This document shows positions 24,856 through 35,478 of a DNA stretch of 64,000 nt, one piece after another. How positions within the stretch are numbered: the first letter of the stretch is position 1; each line of letters starts with the position of its first letter. Origin of the DNA: Enterobacter sp. RHBSTW-00175 (GTDB taxonomy: Bacteria; Pseudomonadota; Gammaproteobacteria; Enterobacterales; Enterobacteriaceae). Where the stretch lies: contig NZ_CP055930.1 in assembly GCF_013927005.1 (NCBI RefSeq), positions 2,604,001 to 2,668,000 on the forward strand, read 5' to 3'. Made by a program: the position numbers and the translations under genes. Under the pieces are notes generated by a model. That model worked only from the letters and a program-made list of their open reading frames with translations, was not told the DNA's origin and did not search any database.

Positions 24856-25281
24856 GTGCAGTTAACAAGTTTCACCGATTACGGCTTACGCGCGCTGATT
24901 TACATGGCGTCGTTACCCGATGGGAAAATGACCAGTATCTCTGAAGTGACAGAGGTCTACGGTGTGTCCCGTAATCATATGGTCAAAATAATCAATCAAC
25001 TTAGTCGTGCCGGATATGTTGCTGCCGTCCGCGGGAAGAATGGCGGGATCCGCCTTGGGAAACCGGCGCAGAGTATCCGGGTTGGGGATGTGGTACGTGA
25101 ACTGGAGCCATTGTCTCTGGTGAATTGCAGCAGCGAGTTCTGCCACATTACGCCCGCTTGCCGTCTGAAACAGGCACTTTCTAAGGCCGTGCAAAGTTTT
25201 CTCAAGGAACTGGATGACTACACGCTGGCCGATTTGGTTGAAGAGAATCAACCGCTTTATAAATTATTGCTGGTGGAATGA
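24856..25281 (+). CDS. nsrR: Nitric-oxide-sensing transcriptional repressor NsrR
   Basis: Rrf2-family repressor with an NO-sensitive iron-sulfur cluster; controls hmp, ytfE and other nitrosative-stress genes. It has a winged helix-turn-helix at about 1-60 ([23 protein letters not shown]) and the three cluster cysteines Cys91, Cys96 and Cys102. It has 141 residues as in E. coli when started at the GTG at 24856, with TGAGG five bases upstream. A longer ATG start at 24823 has no homology. Downstream rnr follows after 38 bases, so co-transcription is likely. A matching operator lies before ytfE at 49509. Confidence 0.96.
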   Translation: MQLTSFTDYGLRALIYMASLPDGKMTSISEVTEVYGVSRNHMVKIINQLSRAGYVAAVRGKNGGIRLGKPAQSIRVGDVVRELEPLSLVNCSSEFCHITPACRLKQALSKAVQSFLKELDDYTLADLVEENQPLYKLLLVE

Positions 25282-25319
25282 AGAAAATGTCCACCGGAGC
25301 TGACAACGGAGGAACCGAT

Positions 25320-27761
25320 ATGTCACATGATCCTTTCCAGGAACGCGAAGCCGAAAAATACGCGAATCCAATCCCAAGCCGCGAGTTCATCATTGAACAC
25401 TTAACAAAACGCGAAAAACCCGCCAATCGTGAAGAACTTGCCGCTGAATTAAACATTGAAGGTGAAGAGCAAATTGAAGCCCTTCGCCGCCGCCTGCGCG
25501 CCATGGAGCGCGATGGGCAGTTGGTCTTTACCCGCCGCCAGTGCTACGCCCTGCCGGAACGCCTTGATCTACTGAAAGGGATCGTCATTGGTCACCGTGA
25601 TGGCTACGGCTTCCTGCGCGTGGAAGGACGTAAAGATGACCTGTACCTGTCATCCGAACAGATGAAAATGTGTATTCATGGCGATCAAATCCTTGCTCAG
25701 CCGCTGGGTGCCGACCGTAAAGGCCGTCGCGAAGCGCGCGTTGTGCGCATTCTTGTGCCGAAGACCAGCCAGATTGTTGGCCGCTATTTTACCGATGCGG
25801 GCGTGGGTTTTGTGGTGCCGGATGATAGCCGCCTCAGTTTCGATATCCTGATCCCACCGGAAGAGGTAATGGGCGCGCGGATGGGCTTTGTGGTGGTGGT
25901 CGAACTGACCCAGCGCCCGACTCGTCGCACCAAAGCGGTCGGTAAAATTGTTGAAGTACTTGGCGATAACATGGGTACGGGCATGGCGGTCGATATGGCG
26001 CTGCGCACTCATGAAATCCCGTACGTTTGGCCAAAAGCCGTTGAAGAGCAGATTGTCGGCCTGAAAGAAGTTGTGCCGGAAGAGTCAAAAGCAGGCCGAG
26101 TGGACCTGCGCTCCCTGCCGCTGGTCACGATTGATGGCGAAGATGCGCGTGACTTCGATGATGCCGTGTACTGCGAGAAAAAACGCGGTGGCGGCTGGCG
26201 CTTGTGGGTGGCTATCGCCGACGTAAGCTATTACGTTCGCCCGCATACCCCGCTGGATAATGAAGCCCGCAGCCGTGGTACATCAGTTTACTTCCCGTCT
26301 CAGGTTGTTCCGATGCTGCCGGAAGTGCTGTCTAACGGTCTGTGCTCCCTGAACCCGCAGGTTGATCGTCTGTGTATGGTGTGTGAGATGACCATCTCCA
26401 CCAAAGGCCGCTTAACGGGTTATAAGTTCTACGAAGCGGTGATGAGCTCTCATGCGCGTCTGACCTATACCAAGGTCTGGCATATGCTTCAGGGCGATCA
26501 GGATCTGCGTGAACAATACGCGCCGCTGGTTAAACATATCGAAGAGCTGCACAACCTGTATAAAACATTGGATCAGGCGCGTGAAGAGCGCGGCGGGATC
26601 TCGTTCGAAAGCGAAGAGGCGAAGTTTATCTTCAACGCTGAACGCCGTATCGAGCGTATTGAGCAGACGCAGCGTAACGATGCACACAAGCTGATTGAAG
26701 AGTGCATGATTCTGGCGAACATCTCTGCGGCGCGTTTCGTTGAAAAAGCCAAAGAGCCGGCACTGTTCCGTATCCACGATAAACCAAGCACCGAAGCGAT
26801 TACCGCATTCCGTACTGTTCTGGCCGAGTTAGGTCTTGAACTGCCGGGCGGCAACAAACCGGAGCCGCGTGATTACGCTGAACTGCTGGAGTCCATCGGC
26901 GATCGCCCGGACCATGAAATGCTGCAAACCATGCTGCTGCGTTCCATGAAGCAGGCAATTTACGATCCAGAAAACCGGGGTCACTTTGGTCTGGCGTTGC
27001 AGTCTTATGCGCACTTCACGTCGCCTATCCGTCGTTACCCGGATCTCTCCTTGCACCGTGCGATTAAGTATCTGCTGGCGCAAGAGCAAGGACATAAGGG
27101 CAACACCACGGAAACGGGTGGTTATCACTACTCGATGGAAGAGATGTTGCAACTGGGTCAGCACTGCTCCATGACCGAACGCCGCGCTGATGAAGCCACG
27201 CGTGAAGTTTCAGACTGGCTGAAGTGCGACTTTATGCTGGATCAGGTCGGTAATGTCTTCAAGGGCGTGATTGCCAGCGTGACAGGCTTTGGTTTCTTTG
27301 TTCGTCTCGACGATCTGTTTATCGATGGTCTGGTGCATGTGTCCAGTCTGGATAACGACTACTACCGCTTTGACCAGGTCGGCCAGCGTCTGATTGGCGA
27401 GTCTGGTGGCCAGACTTATCGCCTGGGCGATCGCGTGGAAGTGAAAGTCGAAGCCGTTAACATGGACGAGCGTAAAATCGACTTCAGCCTGATTTCCAGC
27501 GAGCGTGGCCCACGTAATGTTGGCAAAACCGCGCGTGAGAAAGCAAAAAAAGGCGGAAACGGTAACCCGAACGGCAAGCGCCGTCAGGCCGGTAAAAAGG
27601 TAAACTTTGAGCCGGACAGCGCCTTCCGTGGCGAGAAGAAACAGAAGCCGAAGGCAGCGAAGAAAGAAGCTCGTTCAGCGAAAAAACCTTCCGCTAAGAC
27701 CCAGAAAATTGCCGCCGCCGCCAAAGCGAAGCGCGCGGCGAAGAAAAAGCAGGCGGAGTAA
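25320..27761 (+). CDS. rnr: Exoribonuclease R
   Basis: Processive 3'-5' exoribonuclease (RNB family) that degrades structured RNA and acts in trans-translation and cold or stationary phase. It has an N-terminal helix-turn-helix (about 20-80), two cold-shock domains, and an RNB catalytic domain with [14 protein letters not shown] aspartates. The [11 protein letters not shown] motif, an S1 domain ([15 protein letters not shown]), and a lysine/alanine-rich tail from about residue 730 follow. It has 813 residues as in E. coli. CGGAGGA lies well before the ATG at 25320; an ATG at 25278 overlaps nsrR and adds 14 unconserved residues. Confidence 0.97.
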   Translation: MSHDPFQEREAEKYANPIPSREFIIEHLTKREKPANREELAAELNIEGEEQIEALRRRLRAMERDGQLVFTRRQCYALPERLDLLKGIVIGHRDGYGFLRVEGRKDDLYLSSEQMKMCIHGDQILAQPLGADRKGRREARVVRILVPKTSQIVGRYFTDAGVGFVVPDDSRLSFDILIPPEEVMGARMGFVVVVELTQRPTRRTKAVGKIVEVLGDNMGTGMAVDMALRTHEIPYVWPKAVEEQIVGLKEVVPEESKAGRVDLRSLPLVTIDGEDARDFDDAVYCEKKRGGGWRLWVAIADVSYYVRPHTPLDNEARSRGTSVYFPSQVVPMLPEVLSNGLCSLNPQVDRLCMVCEMTISTKGRLTGYKFYEAVMSSHARLTYTKVWHMLQGDQDLREQYAPLVKHIEELHNLYKTLDQAREERGGISFESEEAKFIFNAERRIERIEQTQRNDAHKLIEECMILANISAARFVEKAKEPALFRIHDKPSTEAITAFRTVLAELGLELPGGNKPEPRDYAELLESIGDRPDHEMLQTMLLRSMKQAIYDPENRGHFGLALQSYAHFTSPIRRYPDLSLHRAIKYLLAQEQGHKGNTTETGGYHYSMEEMLQLGQHCSMTERRADEATREVSDWLKCDFMLDQVGNVFKGVIASVTGFGFFVRLDDLFIDGLVHVSSLDNDYYRFDQVGQRLIGESGGQTYRLGDRVEVKVEAVNMDERKIDFSLISSERGPRNVGKTAREKAKKGGNGNPNGKRRQAGKKVNFEPDSAFRGEKKQKPKAAKKEARSAKKPSAKTQKIAAAAKAKRAAKKKQAE

Positions 27762-27767
27762 TTCCGC

Positions 27768-27801
27768 CCCTCACCCTGACCCTCTCCCCACGGGGAGAGG
27801 G
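27768..27801 (+). repeat. CCCTCACCC...GGGAGAGGG dispersed hairpin, copy 1
   Basis: CCCTCACCCTGA followed by CCCTCTCCCC / GGGGAGAGGG with a tiny loop. The same unit recurs at 48765-48797 (opposite orientation) and 54692-54724. It sits between rnr and rlmB on the transcribed strand. Confidence 0.8.
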
Positions 27802-27829
27802 AAAAGTATCGTCATAATGAGAACCATCA

Positions 27830-28561
27830 ATGAGTGAAATGATTTACGGCATCCACGCGGTGCAAGCCCTGCTGGAGCGCGCGCCGGAGCGTTTTCAGGA
27901 AGTTTTTATTCTGAAAGGGCGTGAAGATAAACGTCTGATGCCGCTTATCCACGCGCTTGAAGCTCAGGGCGTGGTGATCCAGCTGGCGAACCGTCAGTTC
28001 CTGGATGAGAAAAGCGAAGGCGCGGTTCACCAGGGTATTATTGCGCGCGTGAAGCCGGGCCGTCAGTACCAGGAAAACGATCTGCCGGATCTGATTGCCG
28101 AACTGGATAACCCTTTCTTCCTGATCCTGGACGGCGTTACCGATCCGCACAACCTGGGCGCGTGTCTGCGTAGTGCTGATGCTGCCGGTGTGCACGCGGT
28201 TATCGTGCCAAAAGATCGCTCAGCACAGCTGAACGCCACGGCCAAGAAAGTGGCCTGCGGCGCGGCAGAGAACGTTCCGCTGATCCGTGTTACCAACCTG
28301 GCACGCACCATGCGTCTGCTTCAGGAAGAGAACATCTGGATCGTGGGTACCGCGGGTGAAGCCGACCATACTCTGTATCAGAGCAAAATGACCGGTCGTC
28401 TGGCACTGGTGATGGGTGCAGAAGGTGAAGGGATGCGTCGCCTGACGCGCGAACACTGTGATGAACTGATCAGCATCCCGATGGCGGGGAGCGTATCGTC
28501 TCTGAACGTGTCTGTGGCAACAGGTATTTGCCTGTTTGAAGCGGTGCGTCAGCGCGGGTAG
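27830..28561 (+). CDS. rlmB: 23S rRNA (guanosine-2'-O-)-methyltransferase RlmB
   Basis: SPOUT-family enzyme methylating the 2'-O of G2251 in the peptidyl-transferase P loop. The N-terminal substrate-binding domain spans about 1-75. The trefoil-knot methyltransferase domain has motif 1 [16 protein letters not shown], motif 2 MGAEGEGM and motif 3 [15 protein letters not shown]. It has 243 residues as in E. coli. It lies 68 bases after rnr. In E. coli yjfI-yjfC follow; here an unrelated transporter converges instead. Confidence 0.97.
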   Translation: MSEMIYGIHAVQALLERAPERFQEVFILKGREDKRLMPLIHALEAQGVVIQLANRQFLDEKSEGAVHQGIIARVKPGRQYQENDLPDLIAELDNPFFLILDGVTDPHNLGACLRSADAAGVHAVIVPKDRSAQLNATAKKVACGAAENVPLIRVTNLARTMRLLQEENIWIVGTAGEADHTLYQSKMTGRLALVMGAEGEGMRRLTREHCDELISIPMAGSVSSLNVSVATGICLFEAVRQRG

Positions 28562-28568
28562 CCTGTTG

Positions 28569-28645
28569 TGCCGGGTGGCGGCTTCGTCTTACCCGGCCTA
28601 CAAAAGCACGGTACCATAGGCCCGGTAAGCGCAGCGCCACCGGGC
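28569..28645. repeat. BIME: two REP palindromes in opposite orientation
   Basis: The first unit (28570-28601) has TGCCGGGTGGCGGCTTCG...ACCCGGCCTAC and the second (28619-28645) has GGCCCGGTAAGCGCAGCG...CCGGGC. They lie between the convergent stops of rlmB and the MHS transporter, the typical position of such elements. Confidence 0.85.
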
Positions 28646-28652
28646 AAAACAA

Positions 28653-29942
28653 TTACTCCTCTAAAGACCGCAAATGGTCATCCTTCCTGAGCGTCATCAG
28701 TGCCACAATACTCACCACTGCCGTTGCCATGACGTAATACGCCGGAATATCCAGGTTACCTGTCTCTTTAATCAGCCCGGTGATAATCAAACCCGCGCAG
28801 CCAGAGAAAATTGCGTTCGACAGTGAATAGGCCAGCCCAAGCCCGGTATAACGCACACGGGTCGGGAACATCTCTGAGAGCATGGCAGGCCCTGGCCCTG
28901 CCAGCATTCCTACCAGGCCGCCCGCAACCAGCACCACTATTGCTTTTATTGCCAGCGTGCTGGACTCAGCCTGGAGGATTTTAAGCAGCGGCAAGGCGAG
29001 GATAAGAAGCAACCCGGTGGCAATGAGCATCACGGTACGTCGGCCGATCCGGTCGCTCAGGATCCCCGATGGAATGATGGTCAGCGCAAAGCCGATATTG
29101 GAAATCACCGCAATCAACAGTGCCTGATTAAACCCGGTATGCAGCGCCGATTGTAAATAGGTGGGCATAATCACCAGGTAGGTATATCCCGCCGCCGACC
29201 ACACCATTACCCGGCCAATCCCTATCACGATGGCTTTCAGCGTCGCCGCCGTGTGAGCCTGAGCGACAACCGGCTTTTCTTGCTGCTGGACGAAGCTTGG
29301 CGTCTCTTCCATGCTGACGCGCAGCCAGAGGGCAACCACGCCCATTGGCAGGGCCAGGAAGAACGGAATGCGCCAGCACCAGTCGTGTAGTGCTTCCGGG
29401 GTAAGCAGCGCAGAGAGGAGGGCGACAATACCCGCGCCCGCCAGCAGCCCCAGCGCCACGGTGAAAGATTGCCATGCGCCGTACAGGCCACGCTTGCCGC
29501 GTGGCGCAAACTCGGTCATTAGAGAGACAGCGCCACCGTATTCACCTTCGGCGAACAACCCCTGCAATATGCGAAGCAACGTAATCATCAGCGGTGCGGC
29601 AATCCCGATGCTTGCATACACCGGCACAATGCCAATCGCAGCGGTGGCGAGCGTCATCAGCACCAGGACAATAATCAGCGTGGGTTTGCGGCCAATCCGG
29701 TCACCCATCCGGCCAAACACAACCGCCCCCAGCGGGCGAAAGAAGAAGGCGATAGCAAACGAGGCGTAGGTGAGGATCAGGCTAGTCAGCCCCGCATCCC
29801 CTTCCAGCTGGAAGAAGTTCTTCGCAATCACGGTCGCCAGAAAACCGTAGACCGCAAATTCATACCATTCGATAAAATTACCAATAGAGCCGGCAATTAA
29901 CGCGCGCTTGTGCGCATCCGGCGCAAAGTGTGAAGGTTGCAT
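28653..29942 (-). CDS. MFS transporter, metabolite:H+ symporter (MHS) family
   Basis: A 429-residue inner-membrane protein with about 12 hydrophobic helices. MHS-family signatures (ProP, ShiA, KgtP, YhjE relatives) are clear: GSIGNFIEWYEFAVYGF at the N-terminus, RPLGAVVFGRMGDRIGRKP between helices 2 and 3, RILQGLFAEGEYGGA, and SDRIGRR midway. The family moves small organic acids, osmolytes or aromatic compounds with protons; the substrate here cannot be assigned. The ATG at 29942 has GAGG seven bases upstream; a GTG at 29954 is less well placed. E. coli has yjfI-yjfC at this site. A CRP-like site lies upstream. Confidence 0.88.
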   Translation of the reverse strand: MQPSHFAPDAHKRALIAGSIGNFIEWYEFAVYGFLATVIAKNFFQLEGDAGLTSLILTYASFAIAFFFRPLGAVVFGRMGDRIGRKPTLIIVLVLMTLATAAIGIVPVYASIGIAAPLMITLLRILQGLFAEGEYGGAVSLMTEFAPRGKRGLYGAWQSFTVALGLLAGAGIVALLSALLTPEALHDWCWRIPFFLALPMGVVALWLRVSMEETPSFVQQQEKPVVAQAHTAATLKAIVIGIGRVMVWSAAGYTYLVIMPTYLQSALHTGFNQALLIAVISNIGFALTIIPSGILSDRIGRRTVMLIATGLLLILALPLLKILQAESSTLAIKAIVVLVAGGLVGMLAGPGPAMLSEMFPTRVRYTGLGLAYSLSNAIFSGCAGLIITGLIKETGNLDIPAYYVMATAVVSIVALMTLRKDDHLRSLEE

Positions 29943-30017
29943 AAGGAGCCTCACTGGAAAGATAGGAATAAATTATTCAACAAATAATCGGTCATGAAAT
30001 AGTTTATTCTTATGTTA

Positions 30018-30033
30018 TGTGAGCTATTTCACG
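30018..30033. promoter_or_regulatory. CRP-like site between the MHS transporter and aidB
   Basis: TGTGA-GCTATT-TCACG, with AT-rich flanks, differs from the TGTGA-N6-TCACA core at one base. It lies 76 bases upstream of the transporter start and 102 upstream of aidB, so it could serve either promoter; carbon-source control of the transporter is the more natural reading. Confidence 0.55.
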
Positions 30034-30134
30034 AATGATTTCAGTGGGATTGCCAGCCTGTGACCCCACTCCCATGCAGCGTTAGCCCAGGGTGTCCATA
30101 CTTACCTTCATTGCCACTGAAGGAGGGACACAAC

Positions 30135-31757
30135 ATGACCTGGCAAACGCACACGGTTTTTAATCAGCCTGCGCCGCTTTCCAACAGCAATCTTTTCCTC
30201 TCGGATTGCGCATTGCGTGAAGCGGTAAACCGCGAAGGAGCTGAGTGGGACATAGACCTCCTCGCCAGCATTGGCCAACAGTTGGGTACGGCGGAATCCC
30301 TGGAACTTGGCAGGCTGGCTAACGTCAATCCGCCGGAACTTCTGCGCTATGACGCCACGGGCGAACGGCTGGATGATGTGCGTTTTCACCCGGCCTGGCA
30401 TTTACTGATGCAGGGGTTATGCGCCAACCGGGTTCACAACCTGGCGTGGGAAGAGGACGCGCGCAAAGGTTCGTTCGTCGCCAGGGCGGCGCGCTTTATC
30501 CTCCATGCTCAGGTAGAAGCGGGTACACTTTGCCCCGTCACCATGACCTTTGCCGCCACACCGTTGCTTCAGCAGGCGCTGCCCAAAATTTTTCGTGACT
30601 GGCTCACGCCTTTGCACAGCGATCGCTATGATCCGCATCTCGCACCTGGTGGACAAAAGCGTGGGGTGTTGATTGGTATGGGGATGACCGAAAAACAGGG
30701 TGGATCGGATGTTCTCAGCAATACCACCAAAGCGGAGAAAAGCAGTGACGGGAGTTACCGGTTGGTGGGCCACAAATGGTTTTTCTCGGTGCCACAAAGT
30801 GACGCGCACCTGGTGCTGGCTCAGGCGAAAGGGGGACTATCCTGCTTTTTTGTTCCGCGCTTTTTACCTGACGGGCAGCGCAACGCCGTACGTCTGGAGC
30901 GGCTGAAAGATAAGCTGGGCAACCGTTCCAACGCCAGCTGCGAAGTAGAGTTTCTTGACGCCGCTGGCTGGCTTTTGGGTGAGGAGGGCGAAGGAATTCG
31001 ACAAATCCTCAGAATGGGCGGTATGACGCGCCTCGACTGTGCGCTTGGCAGCCATGGCCTGATGCGTCGGGCGTTATCTGTGGCGCTATACCATGCCCAT
31101 CAGCGACAGACATTTGGTAAGAATCTTATCGATCAGCCTTTAATGCGCGATGTACTGAGCCGGATGGCGCTGGTGCTTGAGGGGCAAACCGCGTTGCTTC
31201 TTCGCCTTGCACGTGCCTGGGATTTGCGGGAAGACGTACAGGAGGCCGCCTGGGCACGGCTTTTCACCCCAGCGGCAAAATATGGCGTGTGCAAAGCCGG
31301 TATCCCGTTTGTCGCAGAGGCGATGGAAGCGCTGGGCGGTATTGGCTATTGCGAAGAGAGTGAACTCCCACGCCTGTACCGGGAAATGCCGGTGAACAGC
31401 ATCTGGGAAGGCTCGGGCAATATCATGTGCCTGGATGTTCTGCGCGTACTGACAAAGCAGCCCGGCATACTCGAGCTGCTCACCGATGATTTTGCTCAGG
31501 TAAAAGGGCAGGATCGGCATTTTGATCGTAGCTGGCGTCAGCTCCAGCAAAAACTGCGTAAACCTCAGGAGGCGCAGGGCAGGGAGATCACGCAACAGCT
31601 CTTTTGGCTGGGGGCCGGAAGTCAGATGCTGCGGCACGCATCGCCGCCGGTCGCGCAGGCGTGGTGCCGCATGATGCTCGATACCCGTGGCGGGTCACTT
31701 CTGAGCGAACAGGTACAAAATGACCTGCTGCTGCGCGCCACGGGCAGGGTAGGTTAA
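30135..31757 (+). CDS. aidB: Alkylation-response acyl-CoA-dehydrogenase-like flavoprotein AidB
   Basis: FAD-containing, DNA-binding member of the acyl-CoA dehydrogenase superfamily, induced in the Ada response to alkylation; its protective chemistry is unsettled. Visible features are [46 protein letters not shown] and the conserved [21 protein letters not shown] segment with [10 protein letters not shown]. It has 540 residues, close to E. coli (541). The ATG at 30135 is preceded by AGGAGGGA; the upstream ATG at 30060 has none. The TAA overlaps the stop of the convergent chemoreceptor by four bases. Confidence 0.94.
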   Translation: MTWQTHTVFNQPAPLSNSNLFLSDCALREAVNREGAEWDIDLLASIGQQLGTAESLELGRLANVNPPELLRYDATGERLDDVRFHPAWHLLMQGLCANRVHNLAWEEDARKGSFVARAARFILHAQVEAGTLCPVTMTFAATPLLQQALPKIFRDWLTPLHSDRYDPHLAPGGQKRGVLIGMGMTEKQGGSDVLSNTTKAEKSSDGSYRLVGHKWFFSVPQSDAHLVLAQAKGGLSCFFVPRFLPDGQRNAVRLERLKDKLGNRSNASCEVEFLDAAGWLLGEEGEGIRQILRMGGMTRLDCALGSHGLMRRALSVALYHAHQRQTFGKNLIDQPLMRDVLSRMALVLEGQTALLLRLARAWDLREDVQEAAWARLFTPAAKYGVCKAGIPFVAEAMEALGGIGYCEESELPRLYREMPVNSIWEGSGNIMCLDVLRVLTKQPGILELLTDDFAQVKGQDRHFDRSWRQLQQKLRKPQEAQGREITQQLFWLGAGSQMLRHASPPVAQAWCRMMLDTRGGSLLSEQVQNDLLLRATGRVG

Positions 31758-33685
31758 TCTTTTAACTGGAACAGGCTGACCAGTTGGGTGAGGTGCGAGC
31801 CTTTCTCATGTAGCGTTTGTGCGGTTTGCTCGCTGCGTGAAACGCGGTCGGCGTTGATATGCGAGGCCTCGCCAATGTGCGTCATGGCAAGGTTAACCTG
31901 ACGTATCCCCGCCGATTGCTCGTGGGAAGCGTGGTTAATCTCCGTGACCAACTGGCTGATGTTATCGATATGAACGATGATGGCATCCATCGCCAGACGC
32001 GTCTGTTCAGACAGCGCATGGCCTTCGCTCACTTTATTCAGCGTGTCGCCAATCAGCTGCTCAATCTCTTTCACCGCATTGGCGCTACGTGCCGCCAGGG
32101 CGCGAACTTCTTGCGCCACCACGGCGAAACCTTTGCCATGTTCCCCAGCGCGAGCCGCCTCAACAGCCGCATTGAGTGCCAGAATATTGGTCTGAAATGC
32201 AATTGACTCAATCACACGCGTGATGTATTCGATACGTTTCGATGCGTCGCGAATATCATCCATGGTGGCTACCGCGTGGGTGACCGTCTTGCCACCCTGA
32301 TGCACGGCCTGTGAGGTTTCGCCCACCAGTTGCTGTGTTTGCTCCATGTTGGCGGCATTTTGCTGCACGGTAGCGGCCAGTTGCTCCATGCTGGCAGAAG
32401 TCTCTTCCACGCTGCTGGCCTGTTTGTTGATCTGCTCTGAGATCTCCCCGCTATCAGATGCCAGTGCGTTAGTACCCACGTGGATCTCGCCAGCGGCTTC
32501 ACGAACCTGAAGGACGATTTTTTGTAATCCAGCGCCGATCCCGTTAATGGCGGTGATCAACTGGCCCACTTCATCACGACGGGTGACGGGCAGATTGGCG
32601 CGGAGGTCACCGGCGGCATATTGACGCGCCAGGTGGATAACGTCACGCAGAGGCCTCGTCAGCAACCTGCGAATGATAAGTACAAACAGACCCGCGAAGA
32701 GCGCGGATAGCACCACACCCGCCACCAGGAAGCGGTCACGTAACGTGGTAACGCTTGCGAGAAGTACCGATTTATCCACTTCACCTACAATAGTCCAGTT
32801 CCAGCCAGGCATCGGCGTCCAGGCCATTTTTAAGGTGCGGCCATCATCGCTTTCGCGCTCCAGCGTGCCGGATTTATCGCTCAGCAACTGCTGCTGGATT
32901 GCGTTGCTCCACTTAGGTAACTGGCCCTCCTCGCTGGAATGGAACAGGAATTGCCCGTGCGTTTTTCCGCTGCTGCGATCCAGAACAAAGAAATGGCCGC
33001 TCTCACCCAGACGGCGGTTGAGGATTTTCTCGCGCATCGCGTTCCAGGAGTGGGTGATATCCACGCCGACGAACATGATGGCAATCACCTGGCCATCGCT
33101 GTTTTTAACGGGCTGATATTGGGTGATGTAACGTTTGCCAAACAACAATGCCAGGCCGCGATACACTTCCCCCTTGCTCACGGAGGCAAAGGCCGGGCTT
33201 GCCGTATCCAGTACGGTGCCAATGGCCCGATCGCCGTTCTCCTTGCGCAGTGAGGTGGCTACGCGGACAAAGTCGTTACCGCTGCGTACAAACAGGGTTG
33301 AGATAGCGCCTGTACGGCTCAGGAAGTCGTCAGAAAGGCTATTATTTTCATGAAGCTCTGTTTCGCCACCTTTCAGCAGGGGGACGTTCATCCCATTGAT
33401 TGTGCGACTCTGGCTGTTATCAATATTGAGGGGCTGAGGTAAAAAGGTGCTGAACAGCCGGGTATAGTTTTCGACCTCTTCGCTCAGGCTGGTGTTAAAC
33501 ATCTGAACCATATCAACCATGCCGGTGGACTGGTTGTGCAGGTCTTCGACTGCAAGGGCTTCAAGCTGCTGGCTGGTTTTATGGCTAAGCAGAAAAGTGA
33601 AAAACAGGAAAAGAATAGCGACACTCACGCCCGTAAGCAGCGATAGCTTAGTGCCCAGACCCGCACGGCGGAAAAAACTGATCAT
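31754..33685 (-). CDS. Methyl-accepting chemotaxis protein with large periplasmic Cache-type sensor
   Basis: A 643-residue chemoreceptor. It has TM1 at about 12-32, a long periplasmic region (about 33-310) resembling a double or Cache_3-type sensor ([34 protein letters not shown]), and TM2 at about 318-338. HAMP follows ([23 protein letters not shown]), then a signalling domain with the invariant tip [23 protein letters not shown]. The C-terminus ends SLFQLKD, with no NWETF-type CheR/CheB tether. Ligand unknown; Cache domains usually bind small organic acids, amino acids or similar. Transcribed from a sigma-28-like promoter. No counterpart at this E. coli locus. Confidence 0.9.
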   Translation of the reverse strand: MISFFRRAGLGTKLSLLTGVSVAILFLFFTFLLSHKTSQQLEALAVEDLHNQSTGMVDMVQMFNTSLSEEVENYTRLFSTFLPQPLNIDNSQSRTINGMNVPLLKGGETELHENNSLSDDFLSRTGAISTLFVRSGNDFVRVATSLRKENGDRAIGTVLDTASPAFASVSKGEVYRGLALLFGKRYITQYQPVKNSDGQVIAIMFVGVDITHSWNAMREKILNRRLGESGHFFVLDRSSGKTHGQFLFHSSEEGQLPKWSNAIQQQLLSDKSGTLERESDDGRTLKMAWTPMPGWNWTIVGEVDKSVLLASVTTLRDRFLVAGVVLSALFAGLFVLIIRRLLTRPLRDVIHLARQYAAGDLRANLPVTRRDEVGQLITAINGIGAGLQKIVLQVREAAGEIHVGTNALASDSGEISEQINKQASSVEETSASMEQLAATVQQNAANMEQTQQLVGETSQAVHQGGKTVTHAVATMDDIRDASKRIEYITRVIESIAFQTNILALNAAVEAARAGEHGKGFAVVAQEVRALAARSANAVKEIEQLIGDTLNKVSEGHALSEQTRLAMDAIIVHIDNISQLVTEINHASHEQSAGIRQVNLAMTHIGEASHINADRVSRSEQTAQTLHEKGSHLTQLVSLFQLKD

Positions 33686-33716
33686 AAATTGCTCATTATT
33701 GAAAAGGTATGGCTCT

Positions 33717-33743
33717 TCAACGGCAGGGTAGAGATAACATTTA
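33717..33743 (-). promoter_or_regulatory. Sigma-28 (FliA) promoter of the Cache chemoreceptor
   Basis: On the minus strand, TAAA (33743-33740), a 15-base spacer and GCCGTTGA (33724-33717) match the TAAA-N15-GCCGATAA flagellar consensus at 10 of 12 positions. It is 31 bases upstream of the start codon. Confidence 0.7.
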
Positions 33744-33817
33744 TCTTCTTAATGTAACAAAATGTTATTTAATTGTTTTTGAATGGTTTATTAAAGGATA
33801 AAAGATTTGCAAAAACG

Positions 33818-33844
33818 AAAAGCCACTAAAAATAAGTGGCTTTT
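33818..33844 (-). terminator. Intrinsic terminator after yjfN
   Basis: A ten-bp stem (AAAAGCCACT / AGTGGCTTTT) with a seven-base AT loop; reading the minus strand it runs into further T-rich sequence. It separates yjfN from the chemoreceptor promoter. Confidence 0.8.
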
Positions 33845-33855
33845 ATCTGGAGGTA

Positions 33856-34131
33856 TTACACGTAGAGAATGGCCTGTACCCGCCACTGATCGACATGGTT
33901 ATCTTCCTGCATCTGGATGATGCGATACCAGGAAGCACCCTGTTCATCTGCTTTTAATGCAACTACACGTTCAACGTCTTGCGGGCTCCCCGAAATGTTA
34001 TTCACGGAGATCTGGCCAATTTCATTGAGGCCAGTAACACAATCAGCACTGGCGAATTCAGCTGACTGCGCAGTCGTGCTCACAAGGCCTGCTGAGAGCA
34101 ACAGAGAGGTCAAAGCAAGAGTTCGTTTCAT
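33856..34131 (-). CDS. yjfN: DUF1471-family periplasmic protein YjfN
   Basis: A 91-residue secreted protein of the YdgH/BhsA/McbA (DUF1471) family. The signal peptide spans about residues 1-24 (LALTSLLLSAGLVSTTAQSA), then the single small domain with GQISVNNISGSPQDVE and the end WRVQAILYV. YjfN has been reported to stimulate the DegP protease in E. coli; I rely on memory for that. The ATG at 34131 has GGAG six bases upstream; an earlier ATG at 34143 is inferior. It stands near bsmA, another DUF1471 gene. Confidence 0.9.
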   Translation of the reverse strand: MKRTLALTSLLLSAGLVSTTAQSAEFASADCVTGLNEIGQISVNNISGSPQDVERVVALKADEQGASWYRIIQMQEDNHVDQWRVQAILYV

Positions 34132-34279
34132 CGTCAGCTCCATTTCACATGTCTCCGGTATCCGCCGGGCAATCCTTCGCGAATAAACTCACTTCCATTG
34201 TTGCGGGCATGGAGTTTATTGTGGACAGGAAAATGTCTATGGACGAAAAGCAGTGTAAATGTCGTTCAAATGAAGCCCA

Positions 34280-34588
34280 TTATTTACGGTACAAAATCGC
34301 CTGTGAGTACCACTGTCCCGTAATGATGGTTTCATCAACCATGATGATGACGTAATAATCTGCTTTTGCAGCGACGGCCTGTGCTTTTATTGCGGCTTGC
34401 GCATCATCCGGGGAGCCGCGAACAAGCGCGGAAACAGTACCCATTCGTTGTAATCCTTCCGTCTGATTACGACGAATTTCCTGCGGGTGATCGGCAACCG
34501 GGGGAGCGGGTTGTGGCGTGCCTTGCAGCGCGCTACAGCCACTGAGCAGTGACACCAGCAATAAAGCAGCTAACCTGCGCATAACCAT
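34280..34588 (-). CDS. bsmA: DUF1471-family lipoprotein BsmA
   Basis: Small biofilm and stress-response lipoprotein (YjfO). The N-terminus MVMRRLAALLLVSLLSGC carries a lipobox (LLSGC) for signal peptidase II, followed by a proline-rich linker (PQPAPPVADHP) and a DUF1471 domain with GSPDDAQAAIKAQAVAAKADYYVI and the shared ending QWYSQAILYRK. The ATG at 34588 (102 residues) has AGGA eight bases upstream. An ATG 21 bases earlier gives 109 residues, but places the ribosome site inside the gene, so I prefer the shorter form. Confidence 0.86.
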   Translation of the reverse strand: MVMRRLAALLLVSLLSGCSALQGTPQPAPPVADHPQEIRRNQTEGLQRMGTVSALVRGSPDDAQAAIKAQAVAAKADYYVIIMVDETIITGQWYSQAILYRK

Positions 34589-34746
34589 ATCTCGTTTCCT
34601 GATAGCCATAGTGTAGTTGTCTGTAAATTTAGTTTTGGGGGAATGTTCCCGAAGTGTTATCTGGGGCGTAAATTTCGAATGAAAATGTCGTGAAAGCGTA
34701 ACCCAGTTCTCAACATTATGAATCATTCAATTGCAAAGGATCGACA

Positions 34747-35478
34747 ATGATAGAACTTGAAACACAACGACTCGGTGACCACGAAATTCTACATGCTTTT
34801 CCGGCTGGGAAAGGTCAGCAACCGTTGCCCGTTGTGGTTTTTTATCATGGGTTTACTTCATCTAAGCTGGTTTACAGCTACTTTGCAGTCGCGTTGGCAC
34901 AGGCGGGTTTTCGTGTGGTAATGCCGGATGCCCCCGATCACGGCGCACGTTATACGGGTGATGAACAGGCCCGTCTTGGGCAGTTCTGGCAAATCCTTCA
35001 CGGCAGCCTTACCGAGTTCGCCGCGCTGCGCGATGCATTGCACCAGGCGGGGCTGGTGGCGGATAACCGCCTGGCGGTGGCAGGGGCATCAATGGGGGGA
35101 ATGACGGCTCTTGGGATCATGACCCGTCATCCAGAGGTGAAATCTGTGGCCTGCCTGATGGGATCAGGATATTTCACTTCCCTCTCGCAGACGCTGTTTC
35201 CGCCCCGAGAGCAGGATGATGTTGAGGCTGTGATGGCGCCACTGGCGAAATGGGAGGTAACCCATGCATTGCCACAACTGGCTAACAGGCCGTTATTCTT
35301 GTGGCACGGCGAAGCAGACGACATTGTGCCTGCCGTTGAAACCTTCCGCTTACAGCAGGCACTCAACAGTGAAGGGCTGGACGGGAATTTAACCTGTCAG
35401 TGGGAAGCCGGTGTGCGGCACCGCATCACACCAGCCGCGCTGGATGCCACGGTCGCGTTTTTCCGTAAACACCTTTAA
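34747..35478 (+). CDS. yjfP: Alpha/beta-hydrolase esterase YjfP
   Basis: A cytoplasmic serine esterase with carboxylesterase activity reported in E. coli. The canonical hydrolase fold is visible: oxyanion region FYHGFTSSK (about 33-41), nucleophile elbow GASMGG with Ser115, an acid in HGEADDIVP, and the histidine in GVRHRITP near the C-terminus. It has 243 residues against 249 in E. coli. The natural substrate is unknown. The stop codon overlaps the convergent ulaR stop. Confidence 0.92.
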   Translation: MIELETQRLGDHEILHAFPAGKGQQPLPVVVFYHGFTSSKLVYSYFAVALAQAGFRVVMPDAPDHGARYTGDEQARLGQFWQILHGSLTEFAALRDALHQAGLVADNRLAVAGASMGGMTALGIMTRHPEVKSVACLMGSGYFTSLSQTLFPPREQDDVEAVMAPLAKWEVTHALPQLANRPLFLWHGEADDIVPAVETFRLQQALNSEGLDGNLTCQWEAGVRHRITPAALDATVAFFRKHL

